NCBI GenBank assembly: GCA_963755195.1
Contig: CAVWIZ010000002.1
Coordinates: 1,116,001 to 1,180,000 of the forward strand
Length of the DNA: 64,000 nucleotides
Reading direction: 5' to 3'
Origin: CAVQJU01 sp963755195
GTDB lineage: Bacteria > Acidobacteriota > Vicinamibacteria > Vicinamibacterales > CAVVIG01
Of this stretch, positions 37,301 to 46,536 are shown piece by piece; position 1 is the stretch's first letter; the number at the start of each line of letters is the position of its first letter. Both the position numbers and the translations under genes were made by a program. Under the pieces are notes generated by a model, which saw only the letters and a program-made list of their open reading frames with translations, ran no database searches and had not been told where the DNA came from.

Positions 37301-38897
37301 CGATGCTCTGGCCGCTCCAGACCGTCAAACCAGCCAGCAGCGTGATCATCGTGACGATGATCACCGTGATCTCGCTCCACTCGGAGAACAGGCCGGCGGA
37401 ATACGCCTTCCACGACGCCGTGCCAATCAACAGCGGAACGACGATGGTCGCGGGCCACAACCGTCGGATGAGCATGCCGCCGTCACTCGAACTTGCGAGC
37501 AGCGCACCGAGCCCCCAGCCCGTGCGCGCACACGCGACAGCGACGGAAAGCACGAACAGCGTGACGGCCGCCGGCAGCGCAATGTGGGTGTAGGAGGTGT
37601 GAGACTGGAGAATGAAGTCCAGGAGCCCGACGATAGCGCCCGTGTTGGCCGCGAAGGCCAGGAACTGCGCCGGCCCATAGCGCCGCGACCTGTAGACGAT
37701 CGTCCAGTCCAGCGACAGCAGCGCGAGCCCGATCAGGAGGAAATCGAGCGCCGTGACCGGCGCCATCAGGCCCGGACGAAGGCTGCCGAACGCCTCGAAG
37801 GGGTTCTTATCGAGGAAGAATAACTGATCGATGCCAAGGTCCCAGCCGACAAGGTGCTCCGACAGGCTGAGCAACCCCACTAACGCAACGACCGATGCCA
37901 GCATCTGACCCGCGAGCTTCGGGGTTCCCTCAGGCGGCCGTGCGTCACGACTCCGCAGCAGCCAGAGGGAGCAGCCACACAAGACGAGCGCGATAGTCGC
38001 GTTCGGCTTGATGACCACCTGTCCCGGGATGACGCTCTTCAGGACGGCGATGTCCAGCATCCAGCCGACGAGCCCCAACAGTCCCACAGCGACCGAGAAG
38101 ATGCTGGCCCCGCTCACGAAGCGTTGCAGGCCTCTCACCACGCTGGCGTCAAGCAGCGCGATCGAGGGCCTCGCGGCGGATGTGGAAATGGACCGCGCCG
38201 CCGCGACCACTCCGATCGCCTTGCCGGCGGGAGTTCGCTGGACCGACGCGTTGTACAGCACCGAGGTGACGTGTCCGTCGCGGTGGCGAATCTGGAGCGG
38301 AGCGTCGCGCACGAAGCCCTCGCGGAGCACCTCTTCGTACGCGGCACGCGCCGGCTCCCTCACAACGAAGCAGTCGGAGAAGTCCGTGCCGATGAGTTCC
38401 CGCCGGGTACGGCCGGTCAGCGTCTCGATGGCGGAATTGACGTCGTTGATCCTGCCGTCGGACCCGATCGTCACGAGCGCATCGAGGCTGGCCTCGAGCA
38501 GGCTTCGATTCTGAGCGCTTGCCAGCCTGGTCTCCGTTCTGATGGCCTCGGCCTCCGCCGCGCGCCGTTTGGCCAGCGCCGACAACTGGCCGGCCGTGAC
38601 GGCGGTGATCAGGAAGGCGGCGAGCGCGACCCAGTTCTGCGGGTCTGCGATCGTCAGCGTGTAGACCGGTGGCAGGAAGAAGAAGTTGAAGCACAGCATG
38701 CCCACCACCGAGGTCAGCAACGCCGGCCAGCTCCCCCACGCGGTCGCCACGAGGAGCACCACCAGCAGATAAGCCAGCGCGGCGGTCGTGTCGTTGAGCA
38801 TGTCGTGAAACGGCGCGCACACGGCCGTGATCGCGGCAGTGCCCAGTATTCCGGCGACGTAGCCGGCGCCCCTGAATCGAGTGATGCCATTCAGCAC
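34317..38897 (-). CDS. Giant multi-PAS sensor fused to PP2C phosphatase and RsbW-type ATPase
   Basis: Intact, 1526 residues. Domains in order: a DUF4118 membrane module (about 1-120, with NFFFLPPVYTLTIADP); PAS1 (128-240); a second membrane region of about eight helices (260-525); PAS2 (550-675, ARVGSWWWDATTDTV); PAS3 (680-795); PAS4 (805-930); GAF (945-1095, GSMIAIPLVV); coiled coil (EQQRTEEEIRQLNAELEQRV); SpoIIE/RsbU-type PP2C (1150-1355, RIDGDFYDF and VIVADVMGKGIPAALLAG, FYSDGITE); and C-terminal HATPase of RsbW type (1390-1526, LAVNEAASNIMKHAYHG and GFGIYLIGKSVDEV). It lacks HisKA. The fusion holds both opposing activities of a partner switch, with its STAS target encoded next. The input is likely redox, light or a small ligand, not determinable here. 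Confidence 0.88.
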   Translation of the reverse strand: MLNGITRFRGAGYVAGILGTAAITAVCAPFHDMLNDTTAALAYLLVVLLVATAWGSWPALLTSVVGMLCFNFFFLPPVYTLTIADPQNWVALAAFLITAVTAGQLSALAKRRAAEAEAIRTETRLASAQNRSLLEASLDALVTIGSDGRINDVNSAIETLTGRTRRELIGTDFSDCFVVREPARAAYEEVLREGFVRDAPLQIRHRDGHVTSVLYNASVQRTPAGKAIGVVAAARSISTSAARPSIALLDASVVRGLQRFVSGASIFSVAVGLLGLVGWMLDIAVLKSVIPGQVVIKPNATIALVLCGCSLWLLRSRDARPPEGTPKLAGQMLASVVALVGLLSLSEHLVGWDLGIDQLFFLDKNPFEAFGSLRPGLMAPVTALDFLLIGLALLSLDWTIVYRSRRYGPAQFLAFAANTGAIVGLLDFILQSHTSYTHIALPAAVTLFVLSVAVACARTGWGLGALLASSSDGGMLIRRLWPATIVVPLLIGTASWKAYSAGLFSEWSEITVIIVTMITLLAGLTVWSGQSIDRSDAERRDAEASRHRSAEELREAQRLARVGSWWWDATTDTVTWSEGLYRVAGRDPQMLPPGFKEHSRFYTSESFARLTAAVERAVQTGTPFELELEMVRADGSHRFVTSRGEAERDAGGRVVLVRGTVHDVTEHKQAEAEVRSSQARHAATVQASLDAVVAIDARGDITEFNPAAEQMFGHRREDVLGREIADVIIPPSLRDRHRQGFARYLATGATQVIGRRVELTAIRASGEEFPVELAIARIASAGPAQFTGYIHDITERKRAEEALRQSEANLNRAQEIAHIGSWHLDVEQNALTWSDEAFRIFGVPKGTPLTYESFVGSIHPADREGVDKAWTAAMHGAPYNIEHRIVVGGAEKWVRERAEVEFDKDGRALEGLGTVQDITERKLAREELLRINRAHRALSRCNEALIRATEESAWLDQVCRIIVDEAGYRFCWVGRAEHDEGKAVTAVAQAGVDEGYLQAADVTWADTDRGRGPTGTCVRAGQTQIVKNTATDPTFAPWRAAALTRGYGSMIAIPLVVDAEPFGALSIYAAEPEAFRDEEVTLLTELAGDLGYGVTTLRARAEQQRTEEEIRQLNAELEQRVRARTADLEAAHEREGQVGFRIQQMLLLTQPPTDVAGLQVAALTIPSQRIDGDFYDFFKHENQILDVIVADVMGKGIPAALLAGATKSNFLEALCHLMAMSKHGALPEPKEIVTLAHADMVRQLIDLESFVTLSYARLDLNRRVLDLVDCGHTGMMVVRASTGSCETLHGNNLPLGIREGEIFDQIAVAFESGDLFLFYSDGITEMRNLAGDLYGADRLSECVRINRELEPEALVDAIRTAAVAFAQSDRLSDDLTCVAVRVGEAQRPLAHSELEMSSDLDELRRAREFVRAFCRMVPEGLLDQDDVAALELAVNEAASNIMKHAYHGRADQGIQLEADMFPGRVSIRLHHLGDSFDPAAVSPPALDGSRESGFGIYLIGKSVDEVRRSRDERGRNCITLIKVLDA

Positions 38898-39086
38898 GGC
38901 GTTGACGTCTTCCCTTCAAGACCCGATCCGAACCAACGATACCCTCCAGAGCGGAACCAGAGCGACGCGAATTGTACGTTCTTCCGGGGGAAGAAGACTT
39001 ATGTGATATCGATAGACTGGTCAGTTGTTGCCGATCGCCGGAAACCCGTCACTTTCCGAGCCACGTCGCACGTCGAGAGAACACAC

Positions 39087-40418
39087 ATGGAAATCCTCCT
39101 GATCGTGCCGCTGATCGTTCTCGCCGGCGTGTTTGCCATGGCGGAAATCGCGCTGGTGTCCGTTCGAAAGCCCCGGCTTCAACAATGGGCCGACCACGGA
39201 AACAGCGGCGCCCAGGTCGCACTCGATCTTGCCAACAAGCCGGAAATATTCCTCGCGACGGTTCAGATGGGCATGACGCTCATCGGTATCTTTGCCGGAG
39301 CGTTCGGCGAACGCACGCTGTCGCTCCGCATCGAGTCGTATCTGAACGGCATTCCGCCGCTCGCGCCTTATGGACACGCCATCTCCCTCGTTGCCGTGGT
39401 CGGTACCGTCACGTACCTCACGCTCATCATTGGAGAGCTCGTGCCGAAGCAGATTGCGCTGCGCAGCCCCGAGCGGTTTGCCAGCGCACTCGCAAAGCCC
39501 ATGATGGCCCTGTCCCGGGTGGGCGCGCCCATCGTGACAGTCCTGAACGCATCGGCCCGCATCGTCCTGCACGCGTTCCGCATCAAGCCGTCGGCCGAAC
39601 CGCTGGTCACCGAAGAAGAAATCAAGGTCATCATGGAACAGGGCGCCGAAGCCGGCGTCATCGAAGAATCCGAGCATCAGACGGTCAGACGGCTGTTCAG
39701 ACTGAGCGATCGCGCGGTGACGTCGCTCATGAAGCCGCGTCACGACATCGTGTGGCTTGACGTGGACGCGCCAACGGAACAGACGACCAAACAGGTGGTG
39801 GCGTCATCGCATTCGCGCTTTCCTGTTGCGCGGGGCAGCCTGGACAACATCGTCGGCATGGTGAAAGAGAAGGACCTGCTGGCCTGCTGCATGAGTGGCA
39901 AGCCCTTCAACCTGACCGACACGGCACAGCCGCCCTTGTTCGTGCCCGGCGCGATTCCCGCCTTTCGCCTGCTCGAGTTGTTCAAGAAATCCCAGACGCA
40001 CGTCGCGCTGGTCATCGACGAGTACGGCGACGTCGAGGGGCTCGTCACGATCAACGATTTCTTCGAGGATCTCGTGGGCGAGGTCGCGTCGGCCGACATG
40101 CCTCAGGAACGGCACGCCATGCAGCGCCAGGACGGCTCGTGGTTGATCGATGGAAAGATGCTGATCCACGACTTCAAGGAACTGCTGAATCTCGGCAGAC
40201 TCCCCGGCGAAGAAGAGAGCAGCTTTCTGACGCTCGGCGGGTTTGTCATGATGCGAATCGGCCGCATTCCGGTAGCCACCGACCGTTTCGACGCCGCGGG
40301 GCTGCGCTTTGAAGTGGTGGATATGGACGGGAAACGCGTGGACAAGGTGCTGGTCCAGTCCGCGCGGTCCTCCGACAGCGGGAAGTCGAAGGAGCCTGAA
40401 GCCGAGGGGGCCTCCTGA
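39087..40418 (+). CDS. CNNM/HlyC-CorC-type transporter-like protein
   Basis: Protein of 443 residues, intact. It has a DUF21 (CNNM) membrane domain (1-190: ILLIVPLIVLAGVFAMAEIA, VQMGMTLIGIFAGAFGE, TYLTLIIGELVPKQIAL). A linker, VTEEEIKVIMEQGAEAGVIE, is typical of this family. A CBS pair follows (RAVTSLMKPRHDIVWLDV; HVALVIDEYGDVEGLVTIND). The protein ends in a CorC_HlyC domain (SWLIDGKMLIHDFKELLNLG, FLTLGGFVMMRIGRIP). Relatives affect Mg2+/Co2+ efflux. ATG 39087 begins the first helix; longer upstream readings cross the divergent promoter region. Confidence 0.9.
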   Translation: MEILLIVPLIVLAGVFAMAEIALVSVRKPRLQQWADHGNSGAQVALDLANKPEIFLATVQMGMTLIGIFAGAFGERTLSLRIESYLNGIPPLAPYGHAISLVAVVGTVTYLTLIIGELVPKQIALRSPERFASALAKPMMALSRVGAPIVTVLNASARIVLHAFRIKPSAEPLVTEEEIKVIMEQGAEAGVIEESEHQTVRRLFRLSDRAVTSLMKPRHDIVWLDVDAPTEQTTKQVVASSHSRFPVARGSLDNIVGMVKEKDLLACCMSGKPFNLTDTAQPPLFVPGAIPAFRLLELFKKSQTHVALVIDEYGDVEGLVTINDFFEDLVGEVASADMPQERHAMQRQDGSWLIDGKMLIHDFKELLNLGRLPGEEESSFLTLGGFVMMRIGRIPVATDRFDAAGLRFEVVDMDGKRVDKVLVQSARSSDSGKSKEPEAEGAS

Positions 40419-40446
40419 CCGCCGGTGGTTCAAGCCCCAGGCCTGG

Positions 40447-41355
40447 CTATGGTTTGGCGTTCTTGAAGCTGTTGAGATCGAGAAGCGGCATGGAACCACC
40501 AGTGACTTGCGGCAGGATCCCGTTCCATTTTTCGATGGTCTTGTTCTGAATCAGGATGCCGCTGAGGGTCGCCTGCAGCATTCGATTCGCTTCGGATTCG
40601 GCCTTCGCGCGGACCAGGACGGACTGAGCCTCGCCTTCGGCCTTCGCCACTGCGGCCTTCGCGAGCATTTCCTGTTTCTGAAGCTCGTATTCGGCTTGTT
40701 GCGCCTGCTGTTGGGCGGCCATCTTCTGCTGCATTTGAGCCTCCAGGGTTTGAGGCAGGTGACTCGCGCCAAGATTCACCTTGTCCAGGGCAAACCCCAT
40801 TTTGTTCAGTTCGACTGAAAGATCCTTTTGAATCGCCGCCTGCAATTCATCGCGTTTCGACGAAATGACTTCCGTGAGTGACATTTGTCCCGCCGAGTTT
40901 TGTGCCACGGTGATGATGGTGCGGCGAATGAACGTCGCCTCGATCTCTGAAATGTCCGAGCCCCTGAAAGACTTGAACACCTGGGCCGCCTTGTCCTCGG
41001 ACGTGTTGTACGTCACGGAAATGTCTTGGGTGATGTGCTGACCTTCGAGAGTGGGAAGATCGATGCTGTCGTCGCCCATGGCGGAGCCCTCTCCTGTCCG
41101 GCGGACCATCGTGTAGGTCCTGAGAGCGGTCGGGTAGCTCTGAACCTGGGTAATCCAGGGCATCCGCCACGCCATGCCCTGCGGCACCGACCGGAGTGAG
41201 CCGCTCCAGATGTTGAAAATCACGCCGGTGTTTCCCGGCGCGATCACCGTGAACGAACTGATCAGACTCGCGAGGATCACCACGGCCACGATACCGGTGA
41301 CCACCTTGCTGATCATCTTGGCGATCTGTTCGGGTGATTCAAGAACGGTGTTCAT
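40447..41355 (-). CDS. SPFH/prohibitin-family membrane protein
   Basis: Protein of 302 residues, intact. One N-terminal helix (VVTGIVAVVILASLISSFTV) is followed by the SPFH domain: IAPGNTGVIFNIWSGSL, LPTLEGQHITQDISVTYN and IRRTIITVAQNSAGQMS. A coiled coil rich in Gln/Ala/Glu follows (QMQQKMAAQQQAQQAEYELQ, AKAEGEAQSVLVRAKAE), as in prohibitin and HflK/C. It likely forms ring assemblies in the inner membrane. Its ATG overlaps the stop of the small membrane gene upstream (ATGA at 41352). Confidence 0.88.
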   Translation of the reverse strand: MNTVLESPEQIAKMISKVVTGIVAVVILASLISSFTVIAPGNTGVIFNIWSGSLRSVPQGMAWRMPWITQVQSYPTALRTYTMVRRTGEGSAMGDDSIDLPTLEGQHITQDISVTYNTSEDKAAQVFKSFRGSDISEIEATFIRRTIITVAQNSAGQMSLTEVISSKRDELQAAIQKDLSVELNKMGFALDKVNLGASHLPQTLEAQMQQKMAAQQQAQQAEYELQKQEMLAKAAVAKAEGEAQSVLVRAKAESEANRMLQATLSGILIQNKTIEKWNGILPQVTGGSMPLLDLNSFKNAKP

Positions 41356-41549
41356 GAGTCACGATCTTCCTTCCTGTTTGATTCATAGGATCTGAAATCA
41401 GCCACATCTATCGTGGGGCGGAACAAACGCGGATGGCGTGCGGCGAATCTTCTGACCAGGTAACGTTCAAGGCTCCGCTTGAGCGGGGTGAGCAGGAAGT
41501 AGATCCCGGTTCCGCCTGTGATGAGGAGAAATATCTCAGCGATCGTCAT
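41352..41549 (-). CDS. Small membrane protein coupled to the SPFH gene
   Basis: Protein of 65 residues: one helix, IAEIFLLITGGTGIYFLLTP, then a basic cytoplasmic tail LKRSLERYLVRRFAARHPRL, and IDVADFRSYES. No known family. The 4-base stop/start overlap with the SPFH gene suggests a stoichiometric partner. Confidence 0.6.
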   Translation of the reverse strand: MTIAEIFLLITGGTGIYFLLTPLKRSLERYLVRRFAARHPRLFRPTIDVADFRSYESNRKEDRDS

Positions 41550-41668
41550 GGATCCAGATCAGCGTCGCGCCATGTCGCCACCTGGACGAGCGGTCCGCGC
41601 TCGCCATCGGGGGTACATACCCAAGCCTGCCTAAGAGAGGCCTGAGTATTTCATGAGAAAACCCTCAT

Positions 41669-41934
41669 GTGCCAATACGTTGGGCGGCGTCCCAGTCCGT
41701 CTTGATTCCTGACTGTCAGATACATTACAGTTCGCGTCAACCGCCCCCCGCAGCAGCCACGCCGACGATCGTTCTCTCGCCAACAGCGAACGTGACCGAG
41801 CACGACATTGCTCGTCGCGCGTACGAGCTTTACCTCGCCCGCAACCGCGAGCACGGACACGACGTGGACACTGGTTACAGGCAGAACGCGACCTGCAACG
41901 CACGCGACCTTCGAGCGCCGCGTCAAAGGCGTGA
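41669..41934 (+). CDS. DUF2934 protein (frameshifted)
   Basis: The conserved core is clear: HDIARRAYELYLARNREHGH, DVD, then in another frame WLQAERDLQRTRPSSAAS before TGA 41932. This is the short DUF2934 helix pair with its WLQAER motif. The shift lies near 41870. The start is uncertain: GTG 41669 gives a Pro/Ala-rich leader, and GTG near 41790 would give only the core. Function unknown. Confidence 0.6.
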
Positions 41935-42024
41935 TGCCGCACGACTCGTTGATGGCCGGCAGGCCGCGCCGCGCTGAAGTCATGGTGGTTTGCGGTAGAC
42001 TGCCATTCTCGGGCAGGCCACATC

Positions 42025-42255
42025 ATGCCACTCCTAGCCAGGCTCGTCGATCTCTACTCGCTCGTGGTCCTGGCCGCGGTCATTCTGTCCTGGATGCAAG
42101 CAGATCGGAGAAATCCGCTGGTGACCATTACGCGCGGTCTGACTGAGCCGGCCCTCGCGCCGATTCGCAAGGTCCTCCCACCGATGGGAGGTCTGGATCT
42201 GTCGCCGGTGCTTCTGCTGATCGCGCTGCAGGTATTGAAAGGGCTTCTTGCCTGA
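42025..42255 (+). CDS. YggT-family membrane protein
   Basis: Protein of 76 residues, intact: LLARLVDLYSLVVLAAVILS, WMQADRRNPLV, then GLTEPALAPIRKVLPPMGGL and DLSPVLLLIALQVLKGLL. The two-helix layout with PxLxPIRKxLPxxGGLDLSP is the YggT signature. The function is poorly defined (osmotic tolerance and cell division in relatives). Confidence 0.9.
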   Translation: MPLLARLVDLYSLVVLAAVILSWMQADRRNPLVTITRGLTEPALAPIRKVLPPMGGLDLSPVLLLIALQVLKGLLA

Positions 42256-42336
42256 AGGGTGTCGGCGGCGTGGGCAGAAACCTTCCGCGCCGACCTGACA
42301 CCGCGCTGGGACGTGCTTAGTTCACGAAGTTTCCGG

Positions 42337-42645
42337 TTACTCGGATCCGACGCCCCACGTTTCCCACACCAGGTCCCGCCGCCGATCGTCGAACGTTCGG
42401 TGCTTTGGGAGCGGAATGCCGACGCCCCATGTCTCATACACCAAGTCGCGCTTCGTCGCGTCCAAGGTGCGCGGCTCCCAGCGTGCGCAGGTGGCGCACT
42501 GACGAAGCTCGGTCACGTGCAGCGCGCGGGGCCGGCCGTCGCGCAGACAACTCCAAGGCCTGGAGCCTGCTTCAAAGCAATCCGGGTGCGGCAGTATGCG
42601 CGTCGGCGTGAGCCAGTGGCAGGTGACGGCGTTTTCAGGAGTCAT
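42337..42645 (-). CDS. Small Cys-rich protein with a duplicated DLVxETWGVG motif
   Basis: Protein of 102 residues from ATG 42645. The N-terminal half has Cys and His residues spaced like a zinc-binding module (TCHWLTPTR, PDCFEAGSRPWSC, LRQCATCARWEPR). The C-terminal half repeats itself: TKRDLVYETWGVGIPLPKH, then DRRRDLVWETWGVG. A longer upstream reading is open but lacks these features. I know no family, and the repeat looks like a binding motif. Confidence 0.5.
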   Translation of the reverse strand: MTPENAVTCHWLTPTRILPHPDCFEAGSRPWSCLRDGRPRALHVTELRQCATCARWEPRTLDATKRDLVYETWGVGIPLPKHRTFDDRRRDLVWETWGVGSE

Positions 42646-42962
42646 GGAATACCTCAGCGTCGCTGACGGAATCCGGAACAACGGCTTCCGTGCACTTGCT
42701 CCAGTAGCCGCATAAGCCGTGCCGAACATGAAACCCCAGGAGATTCGTGTTCTCGATGCCGCAAGCACGCCGTCGCACATGTGTCGCCACGACTCTGGCC
42801 GCTGAGTTTTCCGCAGGTCCCGGAATATTTCCCGGCGACGATCACACTGCGATGTCGGAAAACCAGCCCAAACGACAGGATCACGGTCCTGGAAGGTCGG
42901 CACCCGTCGGCTGAGGCAGGCTGGAACGGCCCTTGCCTCCGCGAAGCACCAGCCCTTCATTC
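42646..42962. other. Gene-poor spacer upstream of the large oxidoreductase
   Basis: About 317 bp between the small Cys-rich gene and the oxidoreductase start. No coding frame I trust and no strong hairpin is seen. It must hold the control regions of the two divergent genes. Confidence 0.4.
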
Positions 42963-45900
42963 ATGACCCCGCCCACTGGCACGCCCACGACACCGCTCGG
43001 CGTACCAGGCTACATATTTGCTGATTTGCACGACCCCGAGCGGCTCGACTCACTGCACGAACGCTTCTGCGAGGAAGTCGAGGCCGCTGACCCCGAGCTG
43101 TGGCACGAGTGGGCGGTGTACCGCGCGGCGCCGGACGCGCCGCGCCCGCCGATCACGTTGTCACACTTGCTCGTGGCGATGGCGCCGCACGTCAGCCGCT
43201 TCGTCACGCGCCTCTTTGACATTCGGCCGAGCGTTGACGCGCTGACGGCAGTCACACGTGACCAGGACGATCTCTTTCGTTTCAAGGTGGACTTCGTCCG
43301 CCGGCGCGTGCTTCCGCTCGCGAAAGGCAGGTGCGCATGTCGCGTCGACGCCAGAAGACGAGGCCGTCGTCGCGACGTTGATCGCGGGTCTGGCCGGGGC
43401 CGCGGCAGGCAGCCCGGCAGCGAAGACCTGGAGCTCGCCGTCGCGCGCGCCGGCTGCGCGTTGATGGACGCCGAGAAGTCAGGCGGCCGACGTCACCTCG
43501 CAGATCGACAGCCTCAAGCGCTGGTGCGCGGCGCGGCTGCACGATCGGGCCTATCGCGGGTGGGTCATCTTCCGGTTTCCCGAAACGCTCGACTACTGGC
43601 GCCTCGTCGACGTGCAGCGGCCGCGGCCGGACCAGCCGGAGTGGATGGTCGGCCCCGACGATCGGCTGCGCCGCCGCGACGGCTTCACGCTGACCGACGC
43701 GCGCATGAGGCCGCGCGAAGTCCTGAGCGAGATCCACTACTGCGTGCTTTGCCACGAGCGCGACAAGGACTCGTGCTCGAAAGGACTGCATGAACGGGCC
43801 GGGAAGATCGGCCATCAATCCGCTCGACATCGAGCTCGACTGGCTGCCCGCTCGACGAAAAGATTTCCGAGATGCACATGCTGCGGAAGGCAGGCGATGC
43901 GATCGGCGCGCTCGCGCTGGTCATCGCTCGACAACCCCATGTGCCCGGGCACCGGCCATCGCATCTGCAACGACTGCATGAAGTCGTGCATCTACCAGAA
44001 GCAGGAGCCGGTCAACATCCCGCAGATCGAAACCGGCGTGCTGACCGACGTGCTGCAGATGCCGTGGGGCGTCGAGATCTACGGACTGCTGACCCGGTGG
44101 AATCCGCTCAACGTCCGGCGGCCCTATGCGCTGCCGTACAACGGCAAGAACATCCTCGTCGTCGGCCTCGGGCCTGCCGGCTACACGCTCGCCCACTACC
44201 TCGTGAACGAAGGCTTCGGGGTCGTCGGCATCGACGGTCTGAAGATCGAGCCGCTGCCGGCGGACATTGTCGGCACCGACGACACGCCGCCCGGCGCCGA
44301 TCCGCGACTGGAGCGAGATCTATCGCCAGCTCGACGATCGCGTGCTCGAAGGCTTCGGCGGCGTGTCGGAGTACGGCATCACCGTGCGGTGGGACAAGAA
44401 CTTTCTCACGCTGCTGCACCTGACGCTGGCGCGGCGTCGCGGCCTGAAGATCTACGGCGGCATCCGCTTCGGCGGGACGCTGACGATCGAGGATGCGTGG
44501 ACATACGGCTTCGATCACGTGGCGATTGCGACCGGCGCCGGACGTCCGACCGTCATCGACATGAAGAACAACCTGATCCGCGGGATCAGGAAGGCGAGCG
44601 ATTTTCTCATGGCGCTGCAGCTCACGGGCGCGTTCAAACGCGACGCGCTGCCGAACCTGCAGATGCGCGTGCCGGCCGTCGTGATCGGCGGCGGCCTGAC
44701 CGCGATCGACACCGCGACGGAGCTGATGGCGTACTACCCGCTGCAGGTCGAGAAGACGCTGCAGCGGTACGAGATCCTCGCCGCGGAAATCGGCGAGGCG
44801 CACGTCCGCACGCGTCTACGACGCGGAGGAGCTCGAGCTGCTCGACGAGTATCTGGCGCACGGTCGCGCGGTCCGTGCCGAGCGGGCACGCGCCGAGGCG
44901 GCGCAGCGAAGCGCCCAACTTCATCCCGCTCGTGCGGGCCTGGGGCGGCGTCACCATTGCCTACCGCAAGCGCATGGTGGATTCACCTGCCTACCGCCTG
45001 AACCACGAAGAAGTGATCAAGGCGCTCGAAGAAGGCATCGCGTTCGCGGAGAACCTGAACCCGATCGACGCCGTTGCCGACGAGCACGGCGCCGTGAAGG
45101 CAATGATCTTCAGGCGGGAGGGGCAGGACGGGAAAGATGCGACCGAGACGCTGCCCGCTCGCACGGTCCTCGTCGCCGCCGGAACGACGCCGAACATCAC
45201 GTACGAGAAGGAGATCGCGGGCACCTTTCAGCTCGACACCAAGAAGAAGTTCTTCCAGCCGCACGCGGTGTCGCGCGATGGCGACGGCCGGTTTCACCTG
45301 CGCCCGGACGCGAACGGCTTCTTCACGTCGTACGAGCGCCGACGGCCGCTTCGTGAGTTACTACGGCGACAACCATCCGCGCTACGCCGGCAACGTCGTG
45401 AAGGCGATGGCGTCGGCGAAGGACGGCTTTCCGCACGTCGTCCGGCTCTTCGCGACGGAACTGTCCTCGCTGGATGCGTCGACCCAGGGCGCGCGGGACG
45501 CAGCGTGGTCGGCGCTCGTGCAGCGCCTCGATGCCGATTTCAGCGCGCACGTCGAAGACGTGGTGCGGCTCACGCCGACCATCGTCGAAGTGATCGTCAA
45601 GGCGCCCGCCGCCGCGCGGCACTTCCGCCCGGGCCAGTTCTACCGGCTGCAGAACTACGAGTCGATCGCCGAGCGCGTGGACGCGACCCCGCTGCTGATG
45701 GAAGGCATCGCGCTGACCGGCGCCTGGGTCGACAAGGACAAGGGACTGCTGTCGCTGATCGCGCTCGAGCTCGGCGTGTCGAGCCGGCTCGTGCGCGTAC
45801 TTGAAGAAGGGCGAGCCCGTCGTCGTGATGGGACCGACCGGCGCGCCGACCGAGATTCCCGAACATCAGAACGTGCTGCTGCTCGGCGGCGGTCTGGGCA

Positions 45901-46516
45901 ACGCCGTGCTGTTCTCGATCGCCAGGGGAATGCGCGACGCCGGCAACACGCGTGATCTATTTCGCCGGCTACAAGAAAGGTGAAGACCTGTTCAAGCGCG
46001 AGGACATCGAGGCGGCGACCGATCAGGTGATTTGGAGCACCGACACCGGCGCGGGGATTGAGCCCGGCCGCCCGCAGGACGCGCATTTCCGCGGCAACAT
46101 CGTGCAGGCGATGCTCGCGTACCAGGGCGGGGAGCTGGGCGATCGCGTCGTGCCGCTGGACACCGTCGATCGCATCATCGCGATCGGATCGGACCGGATG
46201 ATGGCCGCGGTCAAGGCGGCGCGGCACGGCGTGCTCGAGCCGCTATTTGAAGAAGGACCACGTCGGCATCGCCAGCATCAACTCGCCCATGCAGTGCATG
46301 ATGAAGGAGGTGTGCGCGCAATGCCTGCAGAAGCACATCGATCCCGTCACCGGACAGGAGACGATCATCTTTTCGTGCTTCAACCAGGATCAGGAGATGG
46401 ATCGCGTGGATTTCGTCAATCTCGCCGCGCGCCTCCGGCAGAACACCGTGCAGGAGAAGCTCTCCAACCTCTGGCTCGATCATTTGTTGAACGGCCAGAC
46501 GTTCACGCACGTCTGA
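42963..46516 (+). CDS. Large GltD-like / PyrK-like flavin oxidoreductase (frameshifted)
   Basis: After repair this is about 1170 residues. N-terminal part (1-330): helical, with cysteine clusters HYCVLCHERDKDSCSKGLHE and CPGTGHRICNDCMKSCIYQK that look like Fe-S ligands of a GltD-type N-terminal domain. Middle: FAD/NAD domain NILVVGLGPAGYTLAHYLV, VAIATGAGRPTVID, AVVIGGGLTAIDTATELMAY and TVLVAAGTTPNITYEKEI. C-terminal: ferredoxin-reductase/PyrK-type domain (HFRPGQFYRLQNYES, VVVMGPTGAPTEIP, VLLLGGGLGNAVLFSIARGM) and a last Cys cluster CMMKEVCAQCLQKH. It probably moves electrons between NAD(P)H and an unknown acceptor. At least nine frame changes are present. Confidence 0.78.
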
Positions 46517-46536
46517 GCCGACCTGACAGTTCCAGC

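Noticed and set aside
34725..37823. A 1032-codon open frame on the plus strand
   Set aside because: It is antisense to the intact PAS/PP2C/HATPase sensor, and its translation is Arg/Leu/Gly-rich without domains. High GC leaves long antisense frames open.
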